In this document: positions 1 to 9,844 of the stretch, in pieces
Layout: each line of letters opens with the position of its first letter
Position numbering within the stretch: the stretch's first letter is position 1
Origin: Lactuca virosa
Lineage: Eukaryota; Streptophyta; Magnoliopsida; Asterales; Asteraceae
NCBI GenBank assembly: GCA_928212115.1
Contig: CAKMRJ010000001.1
Span: 362,231,912-362,295,911 of the forward strand
Direction of reading: 5' to 3'
Length of the DNA stretch: 64,000 nt
The notes under the pieces: model-generated
Database searches by the model: none
Seen by the model: only the letters and a program-made list of their open reading frames with translations
Told to the model about the DNA's origin: nothing
Made by a program: the position numbers and the translations under genes

Positions 1-636
1 TTCTGTATCGTTATGTCCGACAGACTCACGTATTTTTCGAGCTATATCTTTAGGACAATATCCATGATACGAATCCGAGTAGGCACTCTGAACACCAAAG
101 TCTATTTTATCACATAGGTTGCTTATAAAACCAACATCTGTATCCTCACCTAAACAATCTTTTAACCTCATCATGAACCATCTCCATGATTCTTTACACT
201 CTAAGGTTCCCAAACCAATTGCTAAGAGTAGGGGTTCATGATTTCCATCTAAAGCCACTGCGAAGTACATTGTTGTCAAATAGCTCCCAAGAAGGGGTAA
301 ATAACCCACATATATGAACGGTATCATGCACCTAAGAAAGGTACGAATCTGCATAAAAAAACAAACATAAATTACTGATAAGTAAAGAGTACACGAGATA
401 CATTAGCAAGAAATGTTAATTAAGTCAATAAAACTATTATGTTATACCACGCAACCTAAAGCCACAAAACAGAATTGAAAGCGGTTGGTATCCATTTTCT
501 TGATGGCTGTGAAGGTATTAGGATTTGTTCTTTGTAGATTATGCAAGAACATTGGTAGCTGAGTAAAGCTTCTTTCGGTGTAAGTACTCATTTTCACAAG
601 CAATGAAAGTGTATTATAATCATCACACAAATACAA
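1..636 (-). pseudogene. MULE (MuDR-type) transposase, partial, runs off left edge
   Basis: Two exons are readable. The upstream exon (about 636 to 451) contains RTNPNTF followed by RFQFCFVALGC, matching the block just before the transposase core. A GT donor at 450-449 and an AG acceptor at 350-349 define a 102-bp intron. The downstream exon (348 to 1) reads FAVALDGN, then a run ending ESWRWFMMRLKDCLGED, the typical MULE core around the second acidic residue. Where the first catalytic Asp of the family is expected (a V-D-G-type block) the sequence reads FIYVGYLPLLG, so that residue seems lost. No N-terminal DNA-binding part is seen upstream; 95-bp repeats lie there instead. It is probably inactive. 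The rest of the core and the zinc-binding C-terminus would be left of the window. Confidence 0.75.
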
Positions 637-679
637 TTTTAATTATATACAAATTGGTGTTTCTCTACAGTTCATATTT

Positions 680-921
680 CATAGTTCAACTTTTTAAATT
701 CGTAGTCAAACCAGTTCATTTCATAGTCAAACATCACTGACCGACAAGACAAGACAATGTACTTGTATGCAGTTCATAGTTCAACTTTTTAAATTCGTAG
801 TCAAACCAGTTCATTTCATAGTCAAACATCACTGACCGACAAGACAAGACGATGTACTTGTATGCAGTTCATAGTTCAACTTTTTAAATTCGTAGTCAAA
901 CCAGTTCATTTCATAGTCAAA
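680..921. repeat. 95-bp tandem repeat, about 2.5 copies
   Basis: CATAGTTCAACTTTTTAAAT recurs at 680, 775 and 870, an exact 95-bp period; the third copy stops near 921. The first two copies differ by one substitution (GACAATG against GACGATG). It sits between the divergently oriented transposase fragment and the GRF zinc-finger gene, where promoters would lie. Confidence 0.9.
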
Positions 922-1023
922 GATACTTGTTTGTAATAAAATTTCTTCTATAAATGGGTGTAATGTAACTCCATTAAATTTATATGTGAAATTAATTCAT
1001 ATTAGATAGACTAAAAAAGGCGA

Positions 1024-1373
1024 ATGGCATACTGTAATTGCGGAGGTGAACGTATCATTAGGATTTCGGGTACAACTAAAAACCCAGGAAGATTATTTTA
1101 CGCTTGCCCATATTTGGTATCATGTTCTTAACCTCATTCATATTTACACTCTAATCATTATATAGCAACAATTTTTATTGACAATGTTTAAATTTACAGG
1201 GACCAAAATGCGGGTTTATCAGTTGGGTTGATGAAGAGAAGGACCAATCATCTATCATAATAGCTAAAATAGCTAACACTAACAAGCTCTTTCAATCAGA
1301 AAATAAGCAGTTAAAGATAGCCTTGGTTTGTAGTTGGGTGTTGTTTTTGGCAATTATTATTTACAAGTTGTAA
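1024..1373 (+). CDS. Small GRF-type zinc-finger protein, C-terminal hydrophobic helix (two exons)
   Basis: Join 1024-1116 and 1200-1373 (83-bp GT-AG intron, phase 0), 88 residues, starting at the only suitable ATG. Residues 4-6 are CNC, followed by SGTTKNPGRLFYACP, then after the intron KCGFISWVDEE. This is the CxCG...NPGR.FY.CP...CGFF.W pattern of the GRF zinc finger, a nucleic-acid-binding fold common in short plant proteins and often found beside MULEs. A linker follows, then a hydrophobic stretch (residues about 69-87, rich in V, L, I) that could be a tail anchor. The frame is open through both exons with no lesion, unlike its neighbours, so it may be recently active. It is transcribed away from the transposase fragment, with the 95-bp repeats upstream. 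The target is unknown. Confidence 0.7.
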
Positions 1374-1544
1374 GCTTTTTAGTATTTGTTACATCAATAA
1401 ATTGTTGTATTTGTTGTTATGTTTAGAGCATTGTACTTGTTACTTTAAAACAAATGGTGGTGTCGTTCTTATGTTGTAAGTATTTAAGTTATTACTAGGT
1501 CATTAAATCCAACATACAATTACATATACAAATATAAGATCCAA
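1374..1544. other. Short intergenic stretch between convergent genes
   Basis: AT-rich spacer between the 3' ends of the plus-strand GRF gene and the minus-strand Ulp1 gene. I see no feature beyond possible polyadenylation sequence (AATAAA-like at about 1396). Confidence 0.5.
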
Positions 1545-4500
1545 CTACATAGGACCAAGACTCGACCCCCAATAAATTTTTGCCATCCGTTGGCGAAACT
1601 CTAAAGCTGCGTTCCTTGGGTCAATAAGTTCACGTATTGGTTGGCCTGAAACTAATTGTTCCATAAACATACAAACAAAATACACCGCAATCTCCCAAAT
1701 GGCTACTTTGTTGGGGAACATTTGTTTCGAATATGAATTGCATATTCAATGGAATCCTTGGGATGTTCCTCCGGGCCCAATAGTTAATCTTGTCTAAATA
1801 ATTTGTCACTCGAGCCTCAAATTTGGTAAAGGTTCCATCACGCTTGAAATTTTCATAAGCCACTCTACCGAGACTCTCATAAATATGGACTTCCATATTC
1901 GCCAATCAAAGTTCCCTAAATAACCAGTGATTAGGGGCTGAATGAATCGGTAATAGGACCTGTATAAGGATAAAAAAGAAATAAATTTTGTTTAGAAATA
2001 AGAATACCAAAACATAACGACAATAACGATAATATTTTAAAAAAATAAAATTTAGTTTGCCGTATCGACATCCCACAAAGCAACCATGAAGTTGGGGTAT
2101 TTAGCAATACCAGCCATAAGCGCCCTCCAATCCTACCCTTCCTCCACAGCATGGCAAACAAAAAAATTTGCTGACATTATTGTATGTCGGACGCTATCAA
2201 AACGTCTATCCATCAGTATTCTATACCAAAGGGTGATATGCTGCACAAAATTATGACACTTTTGTTAATAACTAAAAAAGAAAATACTTTTCAAAAAATA
2301 AATTAAGTATTATTTTACCGCTGACTCCAACCATCCGTCGTGTATATATGCCCAAACAAGGCGCTCCAAAATTCTCTATCTAACACCAAATTAAACAAAC
2401 GATCATGCACGTCATATGAATGAAATAAATAATTCTTGATCACAACCTCACCGCGGTTGCAGGCGCAACACGGAGAAGTCGTGAGCAACAGCAAATGCTG
2501 GAGGAGGAACGGGGCTTCCTTGATTTCATATCAACCTTCTTTTTTGCTCTTCTTTTTTGTTTCGGTGTTGTGTGCAGCTAAAACAATATTGAAATGTTTA
2601 CATCTCTATCTTTCAAATAATTCATATAAAAAAATTCTATTATTACGATATAACTTTTTTAAATTAAACGAATACCTCGGTGTACGGAGGGCACAAATAC
2701 TTTGATGGATTTCGAGCCCTCGGTTTATCGGGTGTAACTTCTTTGCCATCAAAACCATAAGCATCATAATAATCTACATTTCCCGTAATTTGTATTTCAT
2801 CTTCCTCCGACACCTAAATTAATAAGCAAAAATCTCTAATTAAAACATGTTTCAATCTACTAAATAAATATTAAAATAAATGTAAGTATAACAACCTCTT
2901 TAGCTTCATTATCATTTACATCAAACACATCATCATCAAATTTGTTCCTACTACAACCCGCATTCTCATTCCTCTCCTCCAACTCCTACATTAAAATTAA
3001 CACATTATAGTTATTAACGAAAGAAACATTAAAAATAAATTATTAAAATCGTAAATGTAATATCTATAATAACCTTGTCGTCTTCAATATCACCAAAAAT
3101 ATATTCATTTGTATTATTTTTATTCATCACTTCATCTTCTACAACCTAAATTTGCAAATATAAAATATGAACACAAATATTAATATATGTTAATAAATTA
3201 AAAAAAATAATGAAGCGTGTAACTAACCCGTTCATCAAATTTTGTTTGGAATACTGCAGGCTCCTCAAAACTTATGTTATTCCATAGATCTTCATTATTC
3301 ACTTCTTCAACAAACACCTCTGTAGGTTCTCGGTTCGTAAACACATGTTGCTCCAGTGCATGTAGTCGTTTCAACACCTCCTCTAGGTTGGGTTTTCCGC
3401 TGCGCCCACCTCTACCATGAGAGCGACCACTAGACGACATACTAGACGAAGATTCGTCTTGTCTCCTAAAATGGTCCCGTACTGGGGATGGAACTGATTT
3501 CCGTTCACCATATACATACTCTTGAAATGACATATAATAAAAAGATGTCATCTCATCATCACTCGGTGACATTTTATTTCTTGGTGGTTATCCCTCCTAA
3601 AAAATAGAACATATTAAAATTACATATAAAAGTATAATAATATATTTTATTAATAATTAAAAAATTTTATAAACATGTATCTTTGAAAAAATCTTGTTCA
3701 CATCAACTCATTTCAATTTTTTTGTCCCCCTCCATCGTTTCATCCGAGGCATGTCTTTATTTTTTCTCAATACAAATCCACACGCACGAACAGCCGGAAG
3801 CATCTCATATATTCATATCTACAATTTTTACAATTATAGTAATAAAAGTTAAAATTAAAATAACTGTCATAACAATAAAACCATTTAAATATAAGTAAAT
3901 TTTTATACCCTAATTGGAGCCGTAAATCCTGAGACAGTGTATTTTAAAGTTTGACGACGCTCAGGAAGTGATAAATATTTATTTATCTTGTGCCATGTAT
4001 CCTCAAGATCATCATACGTAAAATCCCATAAATAGCTACCCCAAGCGAAACTAACAAAACAAAAAAAAATTAGTTATAATATAACTTAACATCAATAATA
4101 TAAAAGTATCAAAGTAAAGAAAAAATACTTGTTCCAAACATCCAAATTCTCAGCCAAAAAAAAACCAATCTTGTGGCACACGATCATTTATTTCTATTCC
4201 CAAAAAACCTTCACATAAAATGTAAATCAAACATACTCTAACTGCATCGGCATCGTCAACTTCTAAGAATGGTCGATTTAAAATAAAACTTTTCAGGTCA
4301 CCGATTTTCACCGAACTATTTGTATGGTTCGGAAATAGCCGCTCACGCAATAAACATCTTTTTTTAGTACTAACTATTTTTTCTGACACTTTTTTCCCGA
4401 TGTTTTTTGGATACTCCGCAAATTTCAACCCGGTTATCAAACAAAACTCTTCCGGCCCATATACCAATTTCGTATCGGCTACTCTAAAATATAACCGTTT

Positions 4501-5469
4501 TATTCCATCTGGAGATAAAACAGCGTCCGGCCGTATCTGATGAAGGAACATTTTGTGGAACAACAATCTGTCCCCTTGTAAACGAGGGACGTCCAACAAA
4601 TAACCAAATATTGTATCTCTAAATATTTCACGTCTCACACCATCTAACACTTCAAACACTTCCCATATGTTACACCCCGATCCCTTTAAGTTTACAATAG
4701 CTTTCACATCGAAATAATTACAATTATGCTGCAAAAAACACAATAACATATTAGAAAACTAAACAACTATTTCATTTTAAAATATTTTATTATTAAATGC
4801 AATAATAACATAATAACAATGCAAATACAAATATTTAATAAATAATTTATATATTTACGCTAAAAAACAATAACATACTATAACAATTTTTCAACTTAAA
4901 CGGCAACTATATAAACAATTTTCCAAGTAATACGACAAATATACAAACGATTTTTATCTTTCTAATTATATCAAATAACATTATCTAACCATATAAACAA
5001 GAACAAACAATTTTTCAACTAAAACGACAACTAAACTAACAAATTTTCAACTTATACGAGAAATATACACACAATTTTTAAGTTTCAAATTATATAAAAT
5101 AACATATTCTAACCAAACATATTGTAAACCACTAACCAAACATATTGTAAACATTATTCTAACAATTTATTTAACTACTAACTTAAAAAAATAAGCATAT
5201 TCTAACCATTTTACTAAATGTACAACTACCCGATGCACACTCTACGCAGTCTCTACTTGTACATTTATACAACCACTAACAAAATAGCATTTCAACTTCA
5301 AGTTTAGTAATAACAAATATTAAAACTATCAAATACAACAAAATTACCCTATCACAAACAATACAATTTCTTTTTTTTACACTAACTAATACAATAAATA
5401 ATAAAATAATAAACATAAAAAGAGTTAAAATCTAACCATATTTTCGGGATTGTTGAAGTAATCGTCCAT
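1545..5469 (-). pseudogene. DUF1985-Ulp1 (C48 cysteine protease) gene of a MULE, decayed, 11 exons
   Basis: GT-AG boundaries give these exons (minus, 5' to 3'): 5469-5437, 4728-4129, 4050-3909, 3818-3675, 3596-3228, 3145-3074, 2985-2896, 2813-2676, 2577-2319, 2240 to about 2061, and 1959-1545. Exons 2-4 encode DUF1985 (for example VFEVLDGVRREIF, LYFRVADTKLVYGPEEF, FCLITGLKF, then FAWGSYLWDFTYDDLEDTW). Exons 5-8 are hydrophilic and acidic with a Ser/Gly/Arg-rich patch. Exons 9-11 are the Ulp1-like part: FWSALFG, YPNFMVALWDVDT, the His block NHW, and GDCGVF with the catalytic Cys. Family members cleave SUMO-like conjugates; this copy cannot. Lesions: one extra T in a 9-T run (4155-4163), TGA codons in exon 4, TAA at the start of exon 5, frame changes in exon 9, TAG in exon 10, and a frameshift just after GDCGVF. 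The last intron seems to use a GC donor or a mutated site. Confidence 0.8.
4729..5436. other. Long AT-rich first intron of the DUF1985-Ulp1 gene
   Basis: No reading frame of interest. It contains loosely repeated phrases (ACAATTTTTCAACTT, ATATACAAACGATTTTT) at roughly 60-120-bp spacing and two copies of AACCAAACATATTGTAAAC around 5111-5150. The same stretch is present in the second copy (49358-50063). Confidence 0.6.
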
Positions 5470-5605
5470 TTTCTTCAAGAAATCGTCAAAAGGAATCCCC
5501 GAGAGAGAGAGTTTTTCTATATTGAAGAGTGAAAAATGAGGAAAAAAAATCCTTTTATAGAATTTCCTGCGAAAAATCGCAGGTGTATAGTGAAAATCGC
5601 AGATG

Positions 5606-5685
5606 GACTTTTCCATCTGCGAATGTACAAGTACCTAAACCACAACTGTGCTTTAGGTACTTGTACATTCGCAGATGGAAAAGTC
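5606..5685. repeat. Perfect 34-bp inverted repeat with 12-bp loop
   Basis: Arms 5606-5639 and 5652-5685 are exact reverse complements; the loop is CCACAACTGTGC. Around it CGCAGATGG or its complement occurs four more times in alternating orientation (5596-5720), so several nested stems can form. It lies just upstream of the first exon of the DUF1985-Ulp1 gene, in promoter or 5'-leader position, and is unchanged in the second copy (50233-50312). Confidence 0.95.
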
Positions 5686-5802
5686 AAATCGCAGATGGAC
5701 CATTCCCATCTGCGATTTTGAAGGTCATTTTTGCAATTTCGATTTTTTTTGGCTATTTTCCGCAAAGTGATTAGGATAATTGGCTATTTTTGTCATTTTC
5801 TC

Positions 5803-7305
5803 TTTACTATTTTTTCATGATTTTATGATTATTCAAGGAATTAAATGGTGAAAAATAGTTAGACAAATCAAAAATTCAAGAAAATTTATCTTGAGGTCAT
5901 TGACTTCAATTAAAACTGAAATACAAAGTTTGGGAAATTTAGAACTAAATTGATTTAGTTTTTGAATATTTAATCATTAGAACACCTCTTAAAATGTTAA
6001 ATATTAACATTTCAATAATGAGAATTTTCCACTTAAATTGTTATATAACAATTGATTCATTGAAATTTAATTTTCACAGAAAAATGTTTGTAACTTATCA
6101 ATATGAAATTTTGACACAATATTGGCATAATTCTATTGTAGTAGTAAGTATACTAGTGTTAGATTTCTATTAGAGACTCACTAGCGAATACCATTATTGT
6201 AGGAATCGGTAGTGGTACATGTCGAACGTAGTTCAAGGCACCATTTGCATCATCTCAATGCATTGTGAGTATTCATGACTCCCCTATTTTCGGTTTTTAA
6301 ATGTTTTGGGGTGGAAAAGCATGTCCTAAACTTTTTATGTTCGTTGTATTGATTTTGACTCGTATGAAACTTGGTTGCTATATTTCGTATGTATGTGTAT
6401 GTTACTTTAATTCATGAGGACTGTATCGCGGTTAAGTCCCTGGAATCTCTAGACACAACTCATTAACTCTTTTGAGCCTATGGTTATTATGGATAGCGCT
6501 ATCAGGAGGTAGACAACTCCTCACTCGCACGATTCGCTTGAGTGCATTTTACCATTTTATACACTATGTTTGCGATACACATAGTAGTCAATAGGGCACG
6601 ATTCGGTCATTAGGCTTGGGTTGTGAACTCATGAATGGAAACTTGAGGCACATACGAATCTTTATGCACATACAAAACTTGTATTCTCATGTTAGCAACG
6701 ACACTTGTATACTTATTTTTAGCAATGAAGCTTGTATACTTATTTTTAGCAATGAAACTTGTATACTTAATTTTAGCAATGAAACTTGTATACTTATTTT
6801 AGCAACGAGATGTTTATGCTTATTATAGCAACGAACTTTGTTTCTCATTATAGCAACAAACTTTTACTACTGAAAACTTATATACTTGTTTTAGCAATGA
6901 AATTGTTTGCTCCTTATAACAACGAATATTATTTCGATTCTTGAAAACTCATTTTAGCAATATACTTTTATTTATGGAAACTTTTATCAAAACTTTTATT
7001 TCGATTCTTGAAACCAATATTATTTTTTTATATGTGAGTACTCACCAACTATTTTTATAGTTGACGCTCGTTTTACATGCTTTTTCAGGAATCATCGAGT
7101 AAGTGGCACTTAGGGACACATCACTTTTAGGAGCATTCGCATGTGTTGTAATTCAATTTTCATTGTAATTTCTTTTAAAAGTTGTTCAAACCCATTGTAA
7201 ATTTGTAATGATTTTTAATACTATGGTTGGTGTTGTCTTTTAACTTTTTCTATGAAACCCTTTATACTTTCATGCCTCGTGTTTCCGCTTTAGCGGGGTG
7301 TGACA
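5803..7305 (+). repeat. LTR1 5' LTR, 3' part only (copy A)
   Basis: Aligns with 11967-13429 of the 3' LTR with scattered differences, including one more minisatellite unit and a small insertion near 5828. It ends in GGGGTGTGACA directly before a primer site. The missing 5' ~2.1 kb would lie left of the window if the MULE inserted into this LTR. Confidence 0.85.
6692..6808 (+). repeat. 26-28-bp minisatellite in LTR1
   Basis: TTTTAGCAATGAAACTTGTA-type units are repeated head to tail, degenerating downstream into TAGCAACGAA units up to about 6860. The 3' LTR (12844-12930) has one unit fewer, so copy number varies between LTRs of the same element. Confidence 0.85.
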
Positions 7306-7309
7306 GAAA

Positions 7310-7322
7310 TGGTATTAGAGCC
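7310..7322 (+). other. Primer-binding site of LTR element 1 (tRNA-Met type)
   Basis: TGGTATTAGAGCC begins four bases after the LTR end and differs by one base from the tRNA-Met primer-site start (TGGTATCAGAGC) seen at the other elements here. Confidence 0.8.
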
Positions 7323-9832
7323 GAAGATTATAGAGAATACCGGTTTTTCTTTGGAGAACCACAACTATAGTCAAAAAATTTCTAAACGTTTTTTTTTAAT
7401 ACTGAACATACTACTAGTACAACTAATTCGAGTACGCATTATTGGACTTTAATTAAGTATAGCCTGGCCAACTATGTTTAATTAAGGAAAGTTAATGTGA
7501 GGCTGGAAACGGTTATAGTAGAATTATGTTCAAAACAATTTTCAACATAAACTTTTGATAAACAAAATTTTTCAGTGTGCATACGAGCATTGCATATTAT
7601 AGGCATTCATCTAGATACACTTAGAAACTAAGTGCACTTTTATAACAATGCATTTATTTAGAAATATTCTTGTCCCTTATCAAGTGCTAGGTTAACCACT
7701 TAGGTTACATCACTAGCCACTCTAGGAGCAATGCACATAGTACTGAGAATGAGTATTCCTCGGTAGCTATTGACTTTAGATATAAGGTTAGTAGCTAGAT
7801 ATACACTAGTAATAATCTTAAGTCGAAACCTATACCAATTGTTCCTCAATACCTCTTCATCGTCTTCGTACTAGAGATACAACTAGGAAAGCTTTCCGAT
7901 ACCGACACAGATGAAAATTAGAGCATCGTGTAAGGAGGTAGATGAGTCGTTTCTAAGTAATAACTTGGATACCATTGGCGGGCATTTTGGATTCAACTCA
8001 CGAGGAGACACGGAGGTTTAACCCATAAGTGAGACCTTATTACTACGCTACGATTTAGCTCTAGGTTGTTTCCCACCTTGAGCTTAAAACTTTACATAGG
8101 ATGTCCCTTTGATCTCTATAAAAGGTCGGAAATTGCATTGACACTTAAAAACGTTTTACAAATAATTTTTCTTGTCCTTTATTTTGGGGAAAAGACATCG
8201 TTACTCGCCTTAGTATTTAGGTACGATCAGCTACACTAATCTACCTGTTCCTTCTTAATCTTCCATCAAAAAGATATTTCACTTCATCGGTTTTATTTAA
8301 CTCACTAAAATCTTTTGACAACTTGCTTTAACTTAACACTTTTCTCCAAAACTCAATTTAACCAATATTTATATTAATCCTGCTATTTCAATTTCATTTC
8401 AAATTCATTTCAATGGATAGATGTGCGTTTAAGGGCATATAAACTATTTTAAACCTTGATTACCATTTTCGTACGTTTTCAAAAAAGAAAATGTAATTAT
8501 TCTTTTAAATATGTTAAGTCCTTACCTTATCCGTTTTAACCATTGTTGGACCCCAGTCAAAAAGGTCAAAACTGTCAGATTTTCAATTACATGTTTTAGT
8601 GTTTCTTCTTTTTCACAAATGGAGTTTAACTTAATAGATAACTCATGAATTTTTAGCAATCCTTAGCAAACACATTAAAACTCCCACATGTCTATTTAAT
8701 CATCAATATACATCAAATATTTAAGTTTGAAATATATCTCAACCTGGTTTTAAATCTACCTATAGGTATTGTTCTTATAATTTTAACAATAACAATCATT
8801 GTCGCCGCTATCTTCCTTTTTCTTTCCCCCGAACTTGATTTCTCGCTCTCCTTCTGATTTTAGATATCGCACGCCCATGATAGTAACACAATACATTGTC
8901 TAACTTTGTTTCTGTCTATTTTTCTTCTCGTGGTATCATGTTCGTACACATACGGACTAGAAGTCTACCCTTTCGTTTTGAGCGATTAATACGTGTATAG
9001 TCGTGAAACATAATTTTGATTTAGTCATATTTGATATATTCAATTATGCCTTTTATCATATGCATCTTGTTTTTATTTTGAAATCTACTATAAACAAGTG
9101 ATCCTTATTTACATTTGCTCTTTCGTTCTAAATTCGGAAACTTGATTTAAAATGTAATTTTCATTGTATTTTTCTTACAATTAATACACAAGATGAATAC
9201 CATTGTTCTTATCATTTTTCTAAATCCATAAAATATATGTGAAAGAATACATTTTCTTATCCTTCTTCTTTTCTTTAAATACATTAAAAGTCTTGAATTT
9301 TACTATTATATATTCTCTAAATGATTGTTTTTGTAGAAACACTAAATTCAGAATCCACTATTTTCAATGATCGATATTTTTTGCACCTTTCTTAAAATAG
9401 CATTCTACCTTTGTAATTTTCAATGAGTTCCTAATCTCTTCTTTATTAGGCGGCGAATTTACACTTAGTGCTAATTTAGAATGCAACTTAAGAATCAATG
9501 CGGATTTAACGCTAAGTGCAGTTGGTGCTTCAGCAATACTTATACCGCTCTCTTAATTCCGATAATATCTAACCAGATGATCTTTTTCGACTAGGTCGCC
9601 ATGGTTGGATCATGATTTCCATGATCCTAATTTCCCACAATCTAGACGGTAGAACTCGAATTAAGGAAACAGTAATTTGATTATAGCTAAAGAATTGGGC
9701 TCTTCCCTTGAGGAATTAACCCAAAATAATCAAAGAGCTCTTCAAGTCACCACCTCTCCAACTATACAATTGTATTCGACTGAGTTCTAATAGAATACGT
9801 CACAAATTGAATTTCGGGACGAAATTCTTTCA
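7323..9832. other. Non-coding interior of LTR element 1, copy A
   Basis: About 2.5 kb with no open frame or retroviral motif on either strand. It is AT-rich and closely matched in copy B (51949-54464). It may hold cis sequences only, or gag-pol may have been replaced. Confidence 0.7.
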
Positions 9833-9844
9833 ACCGGGGGAGAC
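9833..9844 (+). other. Polypurine tract of LTR element 1
   Basis: ACCGGGGGAGAC directly abuts the 3' LTR start and follows an integrase-end-like sequence, the usual position of the plus-strand primer. Confidence 0.75.

Larger units (their letters stand above)
1..5802 (-). mobile_element. Mutator-like element (MULE) region, Ulp1-carrying type
   Basis: The interval holds, on the minus strand, a DUF1985-Ulp1 protease gene followed by a MULE transposase fragment, plus a plus-strand GRF zinc-finger gene. Plant MULEs that carry Ulp1-like (C48) genes are known (Kaonashi type), so I read this as one large element whose other end lies left of the window. The right edge is set at 5802 because LTR-element-1 sequence resumes at 5803. 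The last ~60 bp repeat GGCTATTTT twice, but I could not show terminal inverted repeats or a target duplication. Alternatively it could be several genes collected by separate events. Confidence 0.5.
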
